From: Mollicutes bacterium
GTDB lineage: Bacteria; Bacillota_I; Bacilli_A; Izemoplasmatales; Izemoplasmataceae
Length of the DNA stretch: 42,231 bases
Reading direction: 5' to 3'
NCBI GenBank assembly: GCA_003558105.1
Contig: PWMS01000045.1
Coordinates: 1 to 42,231 of the forward strand
Part shown: positions 39,345 to 42,231 of the stretch, in pieces
Layout of the letters: every line of letters starts with the position of its first letter
How positions within the stretch are numbered: position 1 is the stretch's first letter
Translations under genes and position numbers: made by a program
Notes under the pieces: model-generated
Told to the model about the DNA's origin: nothing
What the model saw: only the letters and a program-made list of their open reading frames with translations
Database searches by the model: none

Positions 39345-40559
39345 CTACTTTGTAAGTTCATCATTGTTGAACTTAACATCTTCTTTATCCAATAACTTCC
39401 GCTCACCTATTTGGATTAACAACGCACCTAAAGGTGCAGTGACTAATATAGATAAAACAGAAATCGCTAAAATGACCTCACCACCTGGAAGACCTAAGAC
39501 CATCGGTAAAGACCCCATGGCAGCCTGCACTGTTGCTTTAGGAATAAAAGCAATAAATAAAAACCATTTCTCACGTATTACAAAATCTGTTCTTAATGTC
39601 GCAATAAAAACCCCAACACCACGCGCTAATAAACCAACACATATAATGAATAATCCCACAATACCTACCGATAAAGCGATATTAATATCTACTGCAGCCC
39701 CGACTAAGACAAATAAGAATAGCTCTGCTAAAACCCATACCTTATCAAACTTAATCGTCAAACGCTCCGCTACTTCTTTACGGCGTTCAACAATCACAAG
39801 TCCTAATGTCATAACCCCTAACAACGATGCTATAAAAATATAATCCTCAATCAACTCAGTAAAACTTACCATCATGATTCCCACAGAAATCAAAATTAAC
39901 ACTTTCTTACTGTCCCGAATACGAAACTTCTTAAATAACCCGACTAAGAATAAGCCGACTATTATCCCAAATAACACACCTAGAAAAATAGCTATAGGTA
40001 ACATGAACACATCAAAATAAGCTAAACTTGTCTGCGTTAAAGCCGCGCTTAAAAACATTGAGAACACAGTAATCGCAATGACATCATCAATACTCGCAGA
40101 GGCTAACACTAATACCGGTACATTTCGTTTCATACCGACTTTTTCACGAATTAAACGAAGCATGGAGGGTACAATCACTGCTGGAGATACAGCCGCAACA
40201 ACAAACCCTAACATTCCCGCTTGAACAAAAGTAAATTCCAGTAATATCACTGCGAGCACAATTATCGTTAAACCTTCTAATACCACAGGGATGACACTCA
40301 TTGTACCAGCAACTTTACCAACATTGCGAATGGCACGAAGATTTAACCCTAAACCCGCTCTAAGCAAAATAATGATTAACGCAATCTTTCGTAAATCTCC
40401 TGAAATCATTAACAACTCATCACTTAATAGATTTAATCCTTGCGGTCCTATAACGATTCCAACCACTAACATTCCTATAAGACCGGGTAATCTAAACGTC
40501 TTAAATAAGATATTTCCCAGCATTCCAAACAAAATCAAATAACCGATACTTACCATCAT
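39345..40559 (-). CDS. cation:proton antiporter (CPA family), fluoride-riboswitch controlled, 404 aa
   Basis: About twelve membrane segments. ILFKTFRLPGLIGMLVVGIVIGP near 14-36 and the core SASIDDVIAITVFS near 152-165, with the paired Asp expected to bind cation and proton, identify a Na+/H+-antiporter-type carrier. ATG 40559 is chosen: GGGAGG (minus strand, 40568-40573) is 8 bases before it, while a start further upstream would sit inside the riboswitch terminator. A fluoride riboswitch controls it, so the likely job is relief of fluoride stress, by fluoride or coupled ion export; fluoride-riboswitch-linked Na+/H+ antiporters are a known class. It is the only clear minus-strand gene in the window. 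Confidence 0.88.
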   Translation of the reverse strand: MMVSIGYLILFGMLGNILFKTFRLPGLIGMLVVGIVIGPQGLNLLSDELLMISGDLRKIALIIILLRAGLGLNLRAIRNVGKVAGTMSVIPVVLEGLTIIVLAVILLEFTFVQAGMLGFVVAAVSPAVIVPSMLRLIREKVGMKRNVPVLVLASASIDDVIAITVFSMFLSAALTQTSLAYFDVFMLPIAIFLGVLFGIIVGLFLVGLFKKFRIRDSKKVLILISVGIMMVSFTELIEDYIFIASLLGVMTLGLVIVERRKEVAERLTIKFDKVWVLAELFLFVLVGAAVDINIALSVGIVGLFIICVGLLARGVGVFIATLRTDFVIREKWFLFIAFIPKATVQAAMGSLPMVLGLPGGEVILAISVLSILVTAPLGALLIQIGERKLLDKEDVKFNNDELTK

Positions 40560-40577
40560 TCGAATCGCCTCCCAATC

Positions 40578-40653
40578 AAAAACTCCTGTCCACGCAAAAA
40601 CACGCAAACAGGAGTCATCAGCACATGCGGTTATCGGTGAACTCCATCACCAT
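40578..40653 (-). promoter_or_regulatory. fluoride (crcB) riboswitch with terminator
   Basis: On the minus strand the leader reads GGTGATGGAGTTCACC, then ATAACCGC, then GCTGATGACTCCTG: the conserved blocks of the crcB/fluoride aptamer in order and spacing. P1 is GGTGA/TCACC; GGAGT pairs with ACTCC. The same ACTCCTGT (40608-40615) can instead pair with ACAGGAGT (40582-40589) before a T run, forming a terminator. Fluoride binding should hold ACTCC in the aptamer and prevent termination. Confidence 0.92.
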
Positions 40654-40660
40654 CTTTTTT

Positions 40661-40689
40661 ATTGTATCATGTCAATGATAGACAAACAA
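40661..40689 (-). promoter_or_regulatory. promoter of the antiporter transcript
   Basis: Minus strand: TTGTTT (40684-40689), 17 bases, TACAAT (40661-40666) with TGA before it. Transcription would begin near 40654, at the first base of the aptamer. Confidence 0.75.
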
Positions 40690-41166
40690 TCTTTTCTTAC
40701 TTTTAAGGTTGAAAAGCCCCAAATTACGATCCAAAACGGCTGTAAGGACTTCTCCAACAAGACACTTTACTTTATTGATCCTGCTATTGCCGCTAGGATG
40801 TTGGGTGCCTATCCAGAAGATTTACTGAATGATTTAAATACCTTTGGATTACTGTTTGAGTCTTTAGTGATTAGAGACTTGAGAATCTATTCACAGTTGC
40901 ACAATGGTAAAGTATATCACTACCGAGATAAAACAAACTTAGAAGTAGATGCAATTATTCATTTGGATAACGGAAAATGGGGCGCCATAGAAGTTAAACT
41001 AAGCTCAAGTCAGATTGATACAGCAGCCAAAAACCTAATAAAATTTAAAGAGAAAGTAGATTTGAAACAAGGACCATCTTTTTTGGCAATTATCACAACA
41101 TCAAAATATGCCTATAAAAGAGAAGATGGAGTATTGGTAATACCAATTGGATGTTTGAAGCCTTAA
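40669..41166 (+). pseudogene. 5'-truncated DUF4143 (AAA ATPase-associated) protein, C-terminal part
   Basis: The last 140 residues match the C-terminal domain of DUF4143 ATPases: LYFIDPAIAARMLGA, then TFGLLFESLVIRDLRIYSQ, VYHYRDKTNLEVDAI, WGAIEVKLS and the terminal GVLVIPIGCLKP. Whole proteins are about 400-430 aa with an N-terminal AAA domain carrying Walker A; that part is absent, replaced by the divergent antiporter promoter and riboswitch. The remaining frame starts at an ATG with no ribosome site, on top of the minus-strand promoter. Best read as a dead remnant; the DUF4143 domain resembles a nuclease fold. Confidence 0.8.
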
Positions 41167-41242
41167 TAAGGGAGTGTGATATACAGATAGGTGAAGAAGG
41201 AGAAAAATTACCAATCATAAAACAAAAGACCACTTTTTAATA

Positions 41243-41368
41243 ATGAACGTAAACGTACATGAAATTCATAGTTTAGTTAAAGCAATTAAAGAGGGGTTTT
41301 TGAAGTATTTTGAGATACTAGAAAGAAAAATTCATAAAATCGATGAGTTAGAGAAACATTTTGGTTAA
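41243..41368 (+). CDS. doubtful 41-residue ORF
   Basis: ATG to TAA, 41 residues, likely one charged helix (ERKIHKIDELEKHFG). No ribosome site precedes it and I recognise no family. It may be a relic of the gene content around the truncated ATPase. Confidence 0.2.
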   Translation: MNVNVHEIHSLVKAIKEGFLKYFEILERKIHKIDELEKHFG

Positions 41369-41586
41369 TCAATTGAAAAGGGAACCAATGTTTTGAGATA
41401 TTGGAAAAAATCTTTAAATTTAAAAAAAGGTGCTTAGTTATACGGCGTTAAATAAGGATATTGAAATATTTGGCGAGGTAGTAGAGGCTAAATCAATATC
41501 ACCTATTTAGGGTCTGTTGATAAATAAAAGTGTTGCAGTTCCCATATTTATTATGAGATAATGACATTGTAGGGAAAAAACTATTA

Positions 41587-41617
41587 AAAACACAACAGGA
41601 GAACCCTGTTGTGTTTT
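41587..41617 (+). terminator. strong hairpin before the lipoprotein gene
   Basis: AAAACACAACAGG pairs with CCTGTTGTGTTTT around five bases. The stem is 13 bp but followed by only four T and GCA, so it may be a terminator or a leader structure. Confidence 0.65.
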
Positions 41618-41663
41618 GCATTTTATAGGGATTGTAAAACTGAAAATGATTGGAGGGTATACT

Positions 41664-42231
41664 ATGGTTTTAAAGAAATTTTTTCTATTTATGCTTATTG
41701 TTGGGAGTTCGTTTTTAATCTATGCATGTAGTCGCAGTGATGAAACATTAGAACGTGAAGTTGTCAACATCTCTATAAACCAAACGGATATTGAAGGTGA
41801 GTTTATTTTAACTGAGTTTGACTTATCAAACATACGATTATTAGTTTCATATAATGATAATACTTCAGAGCTGATAAACTTGACTGAATCGATGATTAGT
41901 CATGAAGATTATGAAAAGTTAAGTCAGGTTGGGATTCATACGATAACCGTATCGTATGAAGAATATACCACAACGTTTACGGTAAATCTAAAAGAAGTAC
42001 TAAGCAACTTGACAACCACGTTAATGACTATTTATGAAATGGGTGTTTTAGAAGGTGACATAGAAGAAAGTTACGAAGAATGGTTAGAGAGTGTTCGTGG
42101 ACCAAAAGGCGATACTGGTGAAGCTGGAAGAGAAGTACTATTCCAAGTCGATAGTGGCTATATCCAGTGGCAATACCACGGTGAAAGCGAATGGTTTAAT
42201 CTTATTGATCTAGCTTCTTTAATCGGGCCTA
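41664..42231 (+). CDS. surface lipoprotein with Ig-like and collagen-like segments (runs off the window end)
   Basis: Signal peptide of 21 residues (KKFFLFMLIVGSSFLIYA) and lipobox Cys 22 give a lipid-anchored surface protein. Residues about 32-115 look like a bacterial Ig-like domain (IRLLVSYNDNT...VGIHTITVSYEEYTTTFTV). After a short acidic helix comes a collagen-like GPKGDTGEAG near 151-160, then a domain starting REVLFQVDSGYIQWQYHGESEW. The combination EEWLESVRGPKGDTGE followed by xxGYIQWQ appears in surface proteins of Mollicute relatives, in my memory. Ribosome site TGGAGGG. At least 189 residues; the end is outside. Confidence 0.85.
   Translation, partial: MVLKKFFLFMLIVGSSFLIYACSRSDETLEREVVNISINQTDIEGEFILTEFDLSNIRLLVSYNDNTSELINLTESMISHEDYEKLSQVGIHTITVSYEEYTTTFTVNLKEVLSNLTTTLMTIYEMGVLEGDIEESYEEWLESVRGPKGDTGEAGREVLFQVDSGYIQWQYHGESEWFNLIDLASLIGP

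Larger units (their letters stand above)
41167..41663 (+). other. about 500 bases with no well-supported gene
   Basis: Contains a weak 41-codon ORF, a promoter-like element (TTGCAG, 18 bases, GATAAT at 41533-41562) and a strong hairpin at 41587. The stretch from GGGTCTGTTGATAAATA (41511) onward resembles the end of an insertion sequence in style, but no matching second end is seen. Confidence 0.5.

Noticed and set aside
39364-39843. 159-codon plus-strand frame inside the antiporter
   Set aside because: Shadow of a clear membrane protein on the minus strand; low-complexity, Thr/Asn/Lys-rich with no motif.
40560-40607. Longer N-terminus for the antiporter from an ATG at 40607
   Set aside because: It lies in the riboswitch terminator; the ATG at 40559 has an ideal ribosome site and the membrane protein starts naturally there.
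41511-41620. Insertion-sequence end
   Set aside because: GGGTCTGTTGATAAATA looks IS-like, but there is no transposase, matching inverted end or target duplication in the window.
1-42231. CRISPR array or rRNA operon
   Set aside because: No regularly spaced repeats and no rRNA-like sequence were seen.
1-42231. Mycoplasma genetic code (TGA as Trp)
   Set aside because: TGA terminates several full-length, well-recognised genes at the expected family length and TGG is used for Trp.

Overview
The window reads as a chromosome segment of a low-GC, Gram-positive-type bacterium that uses the standard stop codons. TGA ends several clearly real genes, for example the flavoprotein ending at 9339 and the oxidoreductase ending at 27809, so this is not the Mycoplasma code. 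Strong AGGAGG ribosome sites, extended -10 promoters (TGnTATAAT), a perfect CIRCE element and the trmFO-xerC-rlmH order fit Bacillota or an Acholeplasma/Izemoplasma-like relative. The exact lineage is inference.

Layout. 1-2029: small stress-type protein, then a DUF3137-lemA pair. 2145-5438: serine dehydratase, RNA methyltransferase, DUF554. 5531-6325: a heliorhodopsin with its own promoter and terminator. 6508-10655: phosphatase/nuclease-like protein, K+ channel, a 25-residue membrane ORF, flavoprotein, hydrolase, methyltransferase. 11267-12896: an ABC-F ATPase behind a five-codon leader peptide and hairpins. 13044-13136: a 30-residue basic protein between a perfect sigma-A promoter and a terminator. 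13239-16761: c-di-GMP protein (PAS-PAS-GGDEF-HD-GYP), DNA alkyltransferase, methyltransferase. 16872-18929: TetR with a FetAB-like exporter. 19010-20638: EAL protein. 20723-23043: GltS and a ZIP transporter. 23184-26274: CIRCE-controlled hsp20 and clpB. 26423-31275: a six-gene operon for a multisubunit proline-dehydrogenase-type complex plus P5C dehydrogenase. 31342-33835: split chromate transporter and KtrB. 33899-36570: trmFO-xerC-rlmH.

The last 5.7 kb is accessory. The 3' end of rlmH is repeated twice downstream as direct repeats (36548, 38708, 38923), the arrangement made by SCC-type integration at rlmH. The intervals hold a frameshifted GNAT acetyltransferase and a class II Fic protein whose promoter contains a palindromic operator; no ccr recombinase is present. 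Beyond lie a tRNA 3' fragment, an interrupted palindrome, a cation/proton antiporter behind a fluoride riboswitch on the minus strand, a 5'-truncated DUF4143 ATPase, and the start of a lipoprotein.

The strongest points for follow-up are the SCC-like tandem cassettes, the heliorhodopsin, the fluoride-riboswitch antiporter, the ABC-F leader, the proline-oxidation operon and the small-protein unit at 12965-13164.
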